Shown here piece by piece: positions 1-8,979 of a stretch of 64,000 bases of DNA (the first letter of the stretch is position 1; each line of letters begins with the position of its first letter). The translations under genes were made by a program, and so were the position numbers. The notes beneath the pieces were generated by a model. That model searched no databases. It saw only the letters and a list, made by a program, of their open reading frames with translations, and was not told the DNA's origin. The stretch lies in contig JACJYZ010000002.1 of NCBI GenBank assembly GCA_020635855.1, positions 744,001 to 808,000 of the forward strand, in the 5' to 3' direction. Source of the DNA: Flavobacteriales bacterium. Lineage in GTDB: Bacteria > Bacteroidota > Bacteroidia > JACJYZ01.

Positions 1-3000
1 GTGGTATACAATACATACTCCTTTAGGTATGCGGGCACTGACACACGCCCGGGTACAATACACTCCGTGGTCATTATAAACCTCAACCCAGTCATTGTCC
101 TTGATGCCGAGTTCCGATGCATCCACTTCATTGATCCAGCATGGTTCCATGCCTCTGGACAGTGTAAGCATCCGGAGTGTATCTCCGTATGTGGAGTGAA
201 TGTGCCATTTACCGTGAGGTGTAAGGCAGTTCAGCATTCTTGCTTTTCCATCGTTCACGGTTTTCCGGAGATCACCATATACCTCCGGCGTCGGAGAGGG
301 CTTATAGGTGGGAAGATGTTCACCGAACATGATGTATCCCTCGTGATCCAGGTAGAAATGTTGCCTGCCTGTCAAGGTCCTCCAGGGCACCAGCCTGTCT
401 ACATTGTAGGTATATGCGGCATAGGCCCTGCCGTTATTCATAAGGCCCGACCATACAGGTGATGTGTTGTAGCGACGGGGTTGTGCCTGGAGGTCTTTGT
501 AATCTGTTCGTACATCTTTCAATCCTTCTCCCAGGTCGGCCAAAACCAAACCGGTTTTCTTTTCCATGTTCTGGTAGGCCCGGAAGTTTAGTTTACCGTT
601 GGTAAGGGTGGATAAGGAAAGCACAGCGTTGGCGGCTTCCACATCTTCCCTGAGCGATGGGTACTCTTTGCCGTCAATTTCCTGGATGTGGTTGCGGCGT
701 TGCAGCATTTCTTCATACACGTCATCGCACATGTAATGATTGCCGTGCGCACCCAGGCCGTTTTTTGCTACTCCGTCACCAAGCGAAATGTATTTTTGAT
801 AGATGAGTTTGTAGTCCCGGTCAACCAATTTCATCTTGTGCATGGTCTTTCCCGGGATGGGTTCACATTCTCCCTTGCTCCAATCCAATAATTTGGGTTG
901 GGTGATTTCATCGGCTGAATCGTGAGACAGGGGTAGATTAACAAGGTCCGTTACAGGCTCGGGTAAATAACTCTTGGCCATCTCGCTCACTTTTTTGGCA
1001 ATGGCCTGAAAGATCTGCCAGTCGGTTTTGGCCTCCCACACCGGAGGGACGGCTTCTGATAAGGGATGAATAAAGGAATGTAAATCGGTGCTGTTCAAAT
1101 CCGCTTTCTCATACCAGGATGCGGTTGGGAGAACGACATCGGAGTACAGGGCCGACGTATCCATTCGGAAATTGATGTCAATGACCAGATCCATTTTGCC
1201 GGAAGGAGCGCTTTCTCTGTAGATGATATCCTGAACCGACTCGCCGGCCACTTCATCCGCTATGTCATTGTGATGTGTGCCCAGATAGTGATTCAGCATG
1301 TATTCATGACCTTTGGCACTTGACATCAGGGCATTTCCCCTCCAGATAAACCATACCCTCGGGAAGTTCACGGGATCATCGGGATCCACCACCGAGTGTA
1401 ACAATTCTTTGGATTTTAGTTTTTGAACCACATGATCAACAACCTCTTTTTCATCCCTGGCACCCTGGGCTCGTGCTTCCTTGACAATATCCAGGTTGCT
1501 TTTGTTGAACTGGGGATAAAAGGGCATCCAGCCGTTCCGAACAGATTTAACCACCCAGTCTGCAGTGTGTTGATGGGCCAGTTCGTTGGCGTTTTCCGGT
1601 ACGCTGTTGTATAATTTCTGGTTGTTGTCATAGCGCCATTGATCTGAATGGATATAATGCCAGATGGGGGCTTGCTGAAACCGATTGGCGCCTTGCCAGT
1701 CCTTGCCGGACATGACGGTTCCCCATGAATCCACCGGAGCAAGTTTTTCCTGTCCTACATAGTGGTTCATTCCGCCACCGTTTTTACCATTGCAACCGGT
1801 AAGCATCTGTGCCATGATTGAGGCGCGATACATCAGGTTCCCGTGGAACCAGTGGTTGATGGCAGCACCCACTATCACCATGCACTTGCCTTGTGTCGTT
1901 TCCGCGGTACCTGCCCATTCCCGGGCAAATTTTATCACCGTTTTTCGCCCTATACCGGTAAAGATCTCTTGCCAGGCAGGTGTGTAGGCTGCGTCTTTGT
2001 CGTCATAGTTGCCCGGGTAGTCACCGGGTAATCCACGACCCACTCCATAGTGGGCCATGGTGATGTCATATACGGTTGCGGCTGCTATCTTTTTTCCGTC
2101 AACGGTTTCGATGTGTTTAACCGGAACGCCCCGCAGTGCTTTTTTCTTCAGCCCAAATTCTTCATATTCAACCTGGCAAACTGCGTCACTATTTCCCAGC
2201 AAAGTAAGCACGGGATCATAAGTTTTGTCATCGGTACCATTCTCGTATTTCAGATTCCATTTGCCTTTTTCTTCATCCCAACGGTAGCCGACGGTACCTT
2301 TGGGCGTAACAAACGCACCGGTTGCTTCATCCAGACACAGGAATTTCCATTCCCCATTGGTGATTCCCTGGAATGTTTTGATCTGATTCGCCCGCACCAG
2401 TTTACCCGGAACGTAATGGTCCCCTTGTTTTTCCAGTTCTACCAGGAAAGTTGAATCCGTGTACCTTTTGACATAGTCAATGAAGTAGTCTGTTTTCTTA
2501 TCCACGTGCCACTCTTTCAGGATAACGTGGGTCACTGCCATCCAGAAAGCACCGTCGGATCCGGCATGGCAAGGAATCCATTGGTCAGCGTGTTTGGCCA
2601 CCATGCTGAAGTCCGGAGACATAACCACCGTTTTTGTTCCGTTATGCCGGGCTTCTGAAAAGAAATGAATATCCGGGGTTCGTGTCATTCCCAAATTTGC
2701 ACCCATTGAGACACAGAACTTGGAGTTGTACCAGTCGGCGCTTTCGCAAACGTCGGTTTGTTCGCCCCATACTTCAGGGAATGCATTCGGAAGATCGCAA
2801 TACCAGTCGTAAAAGCTGAGATTCACACCTCCCATCAGTTGCAGGTAGCGGGCACCCGAGGCGTAACTTAACATGGACATGGCCGGAATGGGAGAAAATC
2901 CAATCAGGCGATCCGGTCCGTATTTTTTGACCGTGTAGAGATTGGAGGCAGCGATCAACTCCAGTACATCTTCCCAATGGACTCTTCTGAACCCACCTTT

Positions 3001-3414
3001 ACCTCTGGCCCGCTGGTAACGTTTCCTCTTTTCAGGGTCATTCTGTATGTTCTCCCACGCCTTCACCGGGTCACCGTTGGCTTTTTTCTTTTCCTCCCTG
3101 AAGATGTCCAGCAAGGCACCTCTCAGGAGTGGATATTTGACACGTATGGGGCTGTACAGGTACCATGAGTATGAGATACCCCTTTGACATCCCCTGGGTT
3201 CATAAGGCGGAAGTCCATTTTCCAGAAGGGGATAATCAAGTGCCTGCATCTCCCACACAACGATGCCATCCTTGACGTGAATGTTCCAAGAACATCCACC
3301 CGTGCAGTTTACGCCATGGGTACTGCGAATGACTTTGTCGTATTGCCATCTGTTTCGATAAAATTCTTCCCATTTCCGGGTCTTTGGCGAGATGATGTCT
3401 ACTATCCAACTCAT
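1..3414 (-). CDS. narG: Respiratory nitrate reductase alpha subunit (NarG-type molybdoenzyme), C-terminus cut by the window edge
   Basis: Catalytic subunit that reduces nitrate to nitrite at a Mo-bisMGD centre. 1138 codons are present; E. coli NarG has about 1247, so roughly the last 110 residues lie outside. The [4Fe-4S] FS0 ligand set is visible near the N-terminus (RSTHGVNCTGGCSW, then EPRGCQRG: one His and three Cys), and the Asp Mo-ligand segment YDWYCDLPNAFPEVWGEQTD is intact. Long stretches read like NarG throughout (VGAAINHWFHGN, YVGQEKLAP, PTASWYEKADLN). The N-terminus is much shorter than in E. coli and shows no twin-arginine signal. The ATG is 2 bases after the stop of the upstream cytochrome c gene, so they form one operon. 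NxrA (nitrite oxidoreductase) of the cytoplasmic type is a close relative with a similar upstream cytochrome gene; the sequence alone does not exclude it. Confidence 0.93.
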   Translation of the reverse strand, partial: MSWIVDIISPKTRKWEEFYRNRWQYDKVIRSTHGVNCTGGCSWNIHVKDGIVVWEMQALDYPLLENGLPPYEPRGCQRGISYSWYLYSPIRVKYPLLRGALLDIFREEKKKANGDPVKAWENIQNDPEKRKRYQRARGKGGFRRVHWEDVLELIAASNLYTVKKYGPDRLIGFSPIPAMSMLSYASGARYLQLMGGVNLSFYDWYCDLPNAFPEVWGEQTDVCESADWYNSKFCVSMGANLGMTRTPDIHFFSEARHNGTKTVVMSPDFSMVAKHADQWIPCHAGSDGAFWMAVTHVILKEWHVDKKTDYFIDYVKRYTDSTFLVELEKQGDHYVPGKLVRANQIKTFQGITNGEWKFLCLDEATGAFVTPKGTVGYRWDEEKGKWNLKYENGTDDKTYDPVLTLLGNSDAVCQVEYEEFGLKKKALRGVPVKHIETVDGKKIAAATVYDITMAHYGVGRGLPGDYPGNYDDKDAAYTPAWQEIFTGIGRKTVIKFAREWAGTAETTQGKCMVIVGAAINHWFHGNLMYRASIMAQMLTGCNGKNGGGMNHYVGQEKLAPVDSWGTVMSGKDWQGANRFQQAPIWHYIHSDQWRYDNNQKLYNSVPENANELAHQHTADWVVKSVRNGWMPFYPQFNKSNLDIVKEARAQGARDEKEVVDHVVQKLKSKELLHSVVDPDDPVNFPRVWFIWRGNALMSSAKGHEYMLNHYLGTHHNDIADEVAGESVQDIIYRESAPSGKMDLVIDINFRMDTSALYSDVVLPTASWYEKADLNSTDLHSFIHPLSEAVPPVWEAKTDWQIFQAIAKKVSEMAKSYLPEPVTDLVNLPLSHDSADEITQPKLLDWSKGECEPIPGKTMHKMKLVDRDYKLIYQKYISLGDGVAKNGLGAHGNHYMCDDVYEEMLQRRNHIQEIDGKEYPSLREDVEAANAVLSLSTLTNGKLNFRAYQNMEKKTGLVLADLGEGLKDVRTDYKDLQAQPRRYNTSPVWSGLMNNGRAYAAYTYNVDRLVPWRTLTGRQHFYLDHEGYIMFGEHLPTYKPSPTPEVYGDLRKTVNDGKARMLNCLTPHGKWHIHSTYGDTLRMLTLSRGMEPCWINEVDASELGIKDNDWVEVYNDHGVYCTRACVSARIPKGVCIVYH

Positions 3415-3416
3415 GG

Positions 3417-4280
3417 TTATACAGATTTAATTTGTCTCTGGTAAATGTCCTGCTTAACAGATTTTCTTAATCTCTTTCTCCAAATGAAGGAGATCAAAAG
3501 AAGCAATAGAATCAGCCCGCTGGTTCCGCCAACAAGGAAAATGTTGGCGCCTGTTTTTACCTCTTGATCCGGACTGATATCATCGGCATGTTTCAGGAAG
3601 GCGGTCAGTTCAACAATTTCCAAACTGTCCAGTGCTTTATTGGTATATGCAGTGGTCATGGGAGGAAATGGGGGGGCGCCAAGAATACCTGCTATTCCCG
3701 CATCGCCTAACCGGGTGTACACATTGGTCAGGTCTTTGGCAAGAAGCCCACCGCTTACAAGGTCATTGTTGTTGATGTTATGGCATGAGATACACGCGGG
3801 TCCACCTTGGGACAGGCTTTTGTTGCCGAGGAAAAGCAATCGACCTTCAGCGATATCCAGATCGGAATATTCAATGGGTGGGGCCGGTACTGCTTCACCA
3901 GGGGGTTCCACAGCACTGACCACCACCTGACGCGCCTGGGTTTCTTCCGATATGTAGGCCAGGATCGATTTGATCTGATCATCCCCCAGTTGGGATTGAT
4001 CGGGCATGATTGTTTGGTTAAATTTGGCAAACAAATCACTGGCGTCAGGATCACCTGATTTAATCACGGATTGGGATGATTTAATAAACTTAAGGAGCCA
4101 GTCTTGCGACCTCCGTTCATTGACGCCAATCAGATCCGGTCCGACAAGTCTTTGGCCCAGCATATGGCAGGCACCACAATTCTGCTTGAAGATGGCAGCC
4201 CCATCCTGGGCGGCTACGTCGTGCGGGAAACAACAGAACAACCCGATTGCTATGGCCAGATATTTATAACGTGTGATCAT
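3417..4280 (-). CDS. Membrane-anchored diheme c-type cytochrome, electron partner of NarG (NarC-like)
   Basis: Predicted 287-residue exported cytochrome. It has an N-terminal signal peptide ending near VAAQ, a first heme motif CGACH (about residue 35), a second CISCH (about residue 162) and a C-terminal transmembrane helix (GGTSGLILLLLLISFIW) followed by a basic tail. Candidate axial Met residues lie in NQTIMPDQ and PPFPPMTT. Position directly ahead of narG with a 2-base gap matches the narC-narG order known in Thermus and also the cytochrome-nxrA order of Nitrobacter-type operons. It probably passes electrons between the periplasmic or quinol side and the membrane-bound reductase; the direction of flow is inferred. 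It is the first gene of the operon and lies under the FNR/CRP-type palindrome at 4345-4358. Confidence 0.88.
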   Translation of the reverse strand: MITRYKYLAIAIGLFCCFPHDVAAQDGAAIFKQNCGACHMLGQRLVGPDLIGVNERRSQDWLLKFIKSSQSVIKSGDPDASDLFAKFNQTIMPDQSQLGDDQIKSILAYISEETQARQVVVSAVEPPGEAVPAPPIEYSDLDIAEGRLLFLGNKSLSQGGPACISCHNINNNDLVSGGLLAKDLTNVYTRLGDAGIAGILGAPPFPPMTTAYTNKALDSLEIVELTAFLKHADDISPDQEVKTGANIFLVGGTSGLILLLLLISFIWRKRLRKSVKQDIYQRQIKSV

Positions 4281-4344
4281 TTGTTGGGTACGTTTTTGAG
4301 ATCATAACTTAGTACAATGATCGCGAAGCAGCGATCTGTAAAAA

Positions 4345-4358
4345 ATGATTTGGATCAT
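4345..4358. promoter_or_regulatory. FNR/CRP-type palindromic operator upstream of the cytochrome c-narG operon
   Basis: Perfect inverted repeat ATGAT-N4-ATCAT, one base off at each end from the FNR consensus TTGAT-N4-ATCAA and keeping the TGA/TCA core of the family. Its centre is about 71 bases upstream of the cytochrome c ATG. A perfect hairpin (GATCGC, 6-base loop, GCGATC at 4319-4336) lies between it and the gene. Expected effect: oxygen- or redox-dependent activation of nitrate respiration. The cognate regulator is not proven; the CheY-CRP fusion at 60445-61506 is one candidate. Confidence 0.6.
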
Positions 4359-4722
4359 ATTTCAAGTATATGTCTTGGTGGGCTGTGTTTCAGTGCAAAC
4401 AGTTTCATTCAAGAAACTTGTGAATGAATCGAAATAGAAGCGGATGGGAGTTTGATTCAAGGTTAAATGGGTTGGTTCAGCGTGTCCGTTTTAGGGTCAG
4501 AAGAATTTATTTGTTTGGATTTTGGTAGTGATGAAATGGACATCTCCCGGGCCTTATTCATTGCCCTCTCTAATTCATAAATACCACCATATTCGGGACC
4601 ATGCCGGATGTCAGGGAAGCTCCGATTTATCATGAATTCGAAAATTTCTGCCACGGAAAGTTTTGAACTTAGTATCCCATTTGTTAAATAAATGCTATTA
4701 TTGGGATTCAATCTGGTGTAGC

Positions 4723-6246
4723 ATGGCAAAGTCTAGTGATCTTTTCGATTTGATTAAGTCGCTTTCCGGTAACGAAAAGCGGTACTTCATGATGTACAGT
4801 TCGATGCAGTCGGGAAATAAGAAGTACGAGCGGCTGTACAAATTGATCGACAAGCAAAAGTCCTATGAGGAGGAAGAGTTGCTGAAAGCATTTGCCGGTG
4901 ATCCGATGGTGAACCAGTTCTCGGTGGCGAAGAACTACCTCTACAACCTCATCCTGAAAAGCCTCGAGTCATACTACGACAGTATTGAGACCGGCATGCG
5001 CAGCCTGATGACACGCATCGAGATTCTCTTTAATAAAGGACTCTACAAGCAATGCAGGTCGCATCTCGAACGGGCCAGGAAGAAGGCGCAGCGGTATGAG
5101 TTGTACCAGTATGTGGCGGAGATCAACACATGGGAGGTTAGCACCAGCAGCCGTTACCTGAACGTGCATAAGTTCCGGAAACAGCAGATTGAAATTTTGG
5201 ATGAGGTGGGTGAAGGCATTCGTCATTTGTCTGAGGCCAATCGCTACCGGTTTGCCAGACAGATGATGTATGATATCTATCTGAAAGGCGGATTTGAAGG
5301 AGTGGATGAATCCGAACCGATCATCCGGGATAGCGTAAAGCTGCTTACCACCAAGCCGGGAGACAACCTGTGTTTTTATGCCAGGTATCAGTTGCATGCC
5401 GGATTGAGCTATTACTACCTGTCGCGCAAAGAAGTCGACAAGGCGTTTCAGGCCAGCCAGGATGTGATTGATCTGATGCATGCCCATCCGGACCAGATTG
5501 AGCTTGGCGCCAGAAACTATATCATTTCCTGTACCAACCACATGCTGATGATGTTCCATCAGAAGCGGTTTAAGGAAATCCTGAAGTTGTCTGAAAAGGT
5601 GAACAACCTGCATACCTGGGTGAAGCAGGTGCGTCATTCGGTTTCATTGCAGGTGCTGATCTTTGAATCGGGCCTTTCGTACCAGATGACCGTTTATACC
5701 ACTGTGGGTGACGTGAAGAGCGGACTGGCCATTCTGCCGGAAGTGGAAAGGGGATTGAACCTCTACAAAAGGCGAATGAATACGCAAAGCCTTACGGTGT
5801 GGTGGTTCAATATTTCCATCTTGCACTTCCTTGCAGAGGATTATAAGACCAGCCTGGTTTGGCTGAACAAGATCTTCAATGAAACCATCACCCACATCCG
5901 CTCGGATTTTGTAGTGGCTTGCCATCTGCTCAGGTTGGTGTTGCACTATGAACTCGACAATGAATCGTTGTTCCCGTATCTGCTGCGTTCTGCTTACAGG
6001 CAGTTTGTGAAGTTACCGTTGGATAACAATGTGACGGTGATGCTGGTTAACAGCCTGAAGCTGATGTTTGAGACCACCAAGCCAACTGAAGTCAAGGATA
6101 CGCTGAAGAGCATCCGCGACAAAATTGACGCACTCAGCGATCACCACGACATGAACGTCATCCTCATTTATTTTGATCTGAGGCAATGGATTGAAGGCAA
6201 GATCCGGCGTGTGCCAATGGTTAAGATCATGCAGGAATCCCTATAA
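4723..6246 (+). CDS. Uncharacterised all-helical (TPR-like) cytoplasmic protein
   Basis: 507-residue protein from the ATG giving MAKSSDLFDLIKSLS; an in-frame extension of 20 residues to 4663 looks like read-back into the leader. No signal peptide or membrane segment. It is rich in Leu, Tyr and Arg with many amphipathic helices resembling TPR-type repeats (for example ARYQLHAGLSYYYLSRKEVDKAF and VWWFNISILHFLAEDYKTSLVWL). I recognise it only as a lineage-typical protein of unknown function. It is transcribed away from the nar operon, stands alone and is closed by a strong terminator. A scaffold or regulatory role would be a guess. Confidence 0.8.
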   Translation: MAKSSDLFDLIKSLSGNEKRYFMMYSSMQSGNKKYERLYKLIDKQKSYEEEELLKAFAGDPMVNQFSVAKNYLYNLILKSLESYYDSIETGMRSLMTRIEILFNKGLYKQCRSHLERARKKAQRYELYQYVAEINTWEVSTSSRYLNVHKFRKQQIEILDEVGEGIRHLSEANRYRFARQMMYDIYLKGGFEGVDESEPIIRDSVKLLTTKPGDNLCFYARYQLHAGLSYYYLSRKEVDKAFQASQDVIDLMHAHPDQIELGARNYIISCTNHMLMMFHQKRFKEILKLSEKVNNLHTWVKQVRHSVSLQVLIFESGLSYQMTVYTTVGDVKSGLAILPEVERGLNLYKRRMNTQSLTVWWFNISILHFLAEDYKTSLVWLNKIFNETITHIRSDFVVACHLLRLVLHYELDNESLFPYLLRSAYRQFVKLPLDNNVTVMLVNSLKLMFETTKPTEVKDTLKSIRDKIDALSDHHDMNVILIYFDLRQWIEGKIRRVPMVKIMQESL

Positions 6247-6248
6247 AA

Positions 6249-6282
6249 AAAGCGGCTCTTCATTGAAGAGCCGCTTTTTTTT
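6249..6282 (+). terminator. Rho-independent terminator of the helical-repeat gene
   Basis: Stem AGCGGCTCTT / AAGAGCCGCT with a 5-base loop followed by eight T. It begins 5 bases after the stop codon at 6246, with A-runs on the other side that could also serve leftward transcripts. Confidence 0.92.
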
Positions 6283-6381
6283 GCAACAAGGCTAAACTTG
6301 GTTTGATGTTCTGCAAACACAGCTTGGGTAGAATCGGTGGTGCAACCGGTGCCTTGCTGCTACCCTAACCTAAAGGGTTTC

Positions 6382-8283
6382 TTATCTGACCTTGGTTACT
6401 TTCATGGTTTTTTCCCAATCCTGACCTTGCATACGCATCAGGTAAATACCTTCTGCCTGATTGGCCAGTGAGATGTCTTCGCTGACGGTGCCGTTTTGGG
6501 TGGTCACCTCTTTGGAGAACAACTGGTTGCCCAACAAGTCCATCACAGAGATGGTCACTTTCTGGTTGCCCAGGTTGGTGGCGAACAGGTGAACCTGATC
6601 GTTGGTTGGGTTGGGGTAGTAGGTCAGGTTGTATTTCTTGGAAATTTCATCCGTGCCAACGGTGGTTGTGGTGTTTAGGCGCAGCAACGGTGAGTTGGTG
6701 ATCCAGTACCATGTGGTTCCGGTAGAAATGAATGTGGTCGGTGCGATATTCGGGTCCGGCTGATTGGTTGTCAGGTCGTCACCGAGGCGCAGGAAAGAAC
6801 CGTTGTCAAGACCGAAGACCGCGATAGAAGCAACATAGGTGCTGTCCATCATTACGTCGCCGGGGGTAGCGAACGGTACAGTGATCCATTTACCCAGGTC
6901 AGTGCTGTCGATATCGCGCAGATCCGATTGGGCCACGGGCGATGAACTGAAATCACCAGATGCGGAAATCTTGTAAAGGTTGGCGAAGATCGACAGTCCT
7001 GAACCTATGTTGGTCGTATTGGCAACGTAAAACGTAATGGAGCGGGCCAGGTCATCTGCTGAGAATTCGAAGATAAGACCTACTTCAGAACCATCTGCAA
7101 CACAGCACAGGTAATTGTCCGGACCAAAGGCATTGTTCAGAACACCGTTGTCGCGTGCAAATACGGTGTCAGTCACCATGAATGTGCTGGATGAGCTGTT
7201 GTCGCCCGGATTTTCTTCTGATTCTGTTTGCTGTACCGTGTAATTGATGGTGTATTCACCTGTATCTGCTGCGGTGGCACCGGGAGAGAAGGCATTGGTG
7301 ATCTCCAAGGTATCGGTTACGTTAGGATCCAAAGAGATGCCGGGGCTGGTTTGGCTGTAAACGCTGGAGCCGCTTTTTTGGATGTCCACATCAAGTGTAA
7401 CATTGGTTTGGGTAGCGGAACCGTTGTTGAATACTTCACCGCGGAAAGCGATGCTGGAAGTGGAAGCCTGACGCAACGGCATTTGTGAATAATAACCACC
7501 GTAAGTGTAGTTGAAGTCGGCAGCTGTGTTGGACAGCTGAACGTCATTCGCCGCACCTTGGGTCAGGGCAACATCATCAACGGTCCAGTAATAGTGGGCT
7601 GTGTTGATCAGGTGGAAACGAATCCAGACTTTGGATTGACCTGCAGCCACGGCGGAAATGTTTACTTGTGCCAACACCGGGTTGGGGCTGGAGGCATTTA
7701 CGCCTACATCACTTACCGGAAACTCTGTCCATGAAGTGCTGTCGTTGCTAACCTCCACGGCCAAACGTGAAGTGAGCTGGCAGCACCAGCGGTAAGCATG
7801 TTGGAATTTCAGAATCACAGAACTCTCGCCGGAAAGATCCAGGGCTGAGGTTTGGAAGAAAGCATCCCATGGGGTATCACCCAATGCGTTGGCGCATGCA
7901 ACATCGGCGTTATATTTGTTGCCGAAGAATAGCATGTAGCCATTGGATGCAGTGGTAGATTTGAATGCAAACTGGTTCACATATACACAAGAGATGGCCG
8001 AGTCGGTGGAATATTCCCAGTCGTTGCCTGAGCCATCGGTGTTTTCCATCATCTATCCGGAGGGGAAGCCGCTTGCAAAATCCCAGTACATGCCTGTGAT
8101 TGTGTCACCGAATGCCTGAATACCTGCTGTGGCGTTTTGCACATCTTGTGTTTGCTCATTCACCAGATCAGTCTTGCTGATCGCTCTTTCAACCGCAGGG
8201 GCCTTGCGGATCACCTGGGCTTGCACACTGCCGGCAAACAAAAGCAATGCGATGGATAGTACTTTCGTGTAATTGTGTTTCAT
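6382..8283 (-). pseudogene. T9SS type A cargo protein (choice-of-anchor J-like domain) interrupted by an in-frame TAG
   Basis: Two open frames lie in the same reading frame and are separated by one TAG codon at 8053-8055. Codons 1-76 carry a signal peptide (KVLSIALLLFAGSVQAQ) and end ...DFASGFPSG; after the stop comes MMENTDGSGNDWEYSTDS, a domain of choice-of-anchor J type (about residues 65-230). A CARDB-like segment follows, and a type A sorting domain (YYPNPTNDQVHLF to KTMKVTKVR) ends the protein. Related proteins usually read FPxGW at the break, so TAG probably replaces TGG (Trp) by one base. The downstream part alone lacks a signal peptide and could not be exported. A sequencing or assembly error, or a real recent nonsense mutation, are both possible. 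No other gene shares the transcript. Confidence 0.75.
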
Positions 8284-8587
8284 TACAACAATTTTTGGGG
8301 ATTAGACTTACTTACTACTAATAGACGCGGAATGTACGGATGGCTGGTCCGAACGCGTGCAAATGTATATCTGCGCAAAAGCCAGCACAAACCGCATCAT
8401 CCCTCTTTTTTAGTATTCCGCGCATCGGGAAAATATGGTTTTCAATTCGAGTGAAGGGTGATTGTTTGGGTATTGTTACAAGATTGTGTTGAAATATTTG
8501 GCCTTAATGTCATTCTTGCGCTTGTACATTCCGCAGATTCTTTAAAAGCCAAAACAAATGTGGAGGCAAATGTGGAGGGTAGAAAAC

Positions 8588-8617
8588 AAAAAAGGCTACC
8601 GGAGAGGTAGCCTTTTT
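8588..8617. terminator. Orphan bidirectional terminator in a 700-bp gene-free gap
   Basis: Stem AAGGCTACC / GGTAGCCTT with loop GGAGA, flanked by an A-run on the left and a T-run on the right, so it can work on both strands. Neither neighbouring gene ends here: the left gene starts at 8283 leftward and the right gene starts at 8980 rightward. The gap 8284-8979 otherwise shows no convincing gene. The hairpin may therefore end a small RNA or be the relic of a lost gene. Confidence 0.6.
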
Positions 8618-8979
8618 AAAATGTCACGCCGAGGCAAGCTTTGGTGTAGAGTCTCAAGTGTGTGTAGTGTGCTTTGAGGAGTGAGCCTAGAACCGTCGAC
8701 GCGACATATTTTTCTCTGAAAACAGAATATAAAGAGCGAAATTTAATAGATTTAATCAGGTGAGTACTCACTGTCTGTGAAGCAATCAACGGTACAAATG
8801 TATAAGGTATTATCATACGTTTCAAACAAAAGTAGAACTAACTTTAGTATTCCATTTTAGCGTATCTGTTGAAACTATTGCCAGTATTGTATCTATGCCC
8901 GAAAAAGCATTCGATTTCCGATGGCCATGCATTCGCCCCCTGATTTATTTTCGTATCATTATCACCTGGCAGTGATGGC

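Noticed and set aside
4463..4729. 88-codon leftward open frame between the cytochrome c gene and the helical-repeat gene
   Set aside because: It overlaps the start of the rightward gene, has no recognisable family or promoter box and would be read out of another gene's 5' end. A real small protein from an internal ATG (FMINRSFPDIRHGPEYGG) cannot be excluded.
8616..8825. 69-codon leftward open frame ending at the orphan terminator
   Set aside because: Composition is not protein-like, there is no family match, and the stop lies inside the terminator stem.
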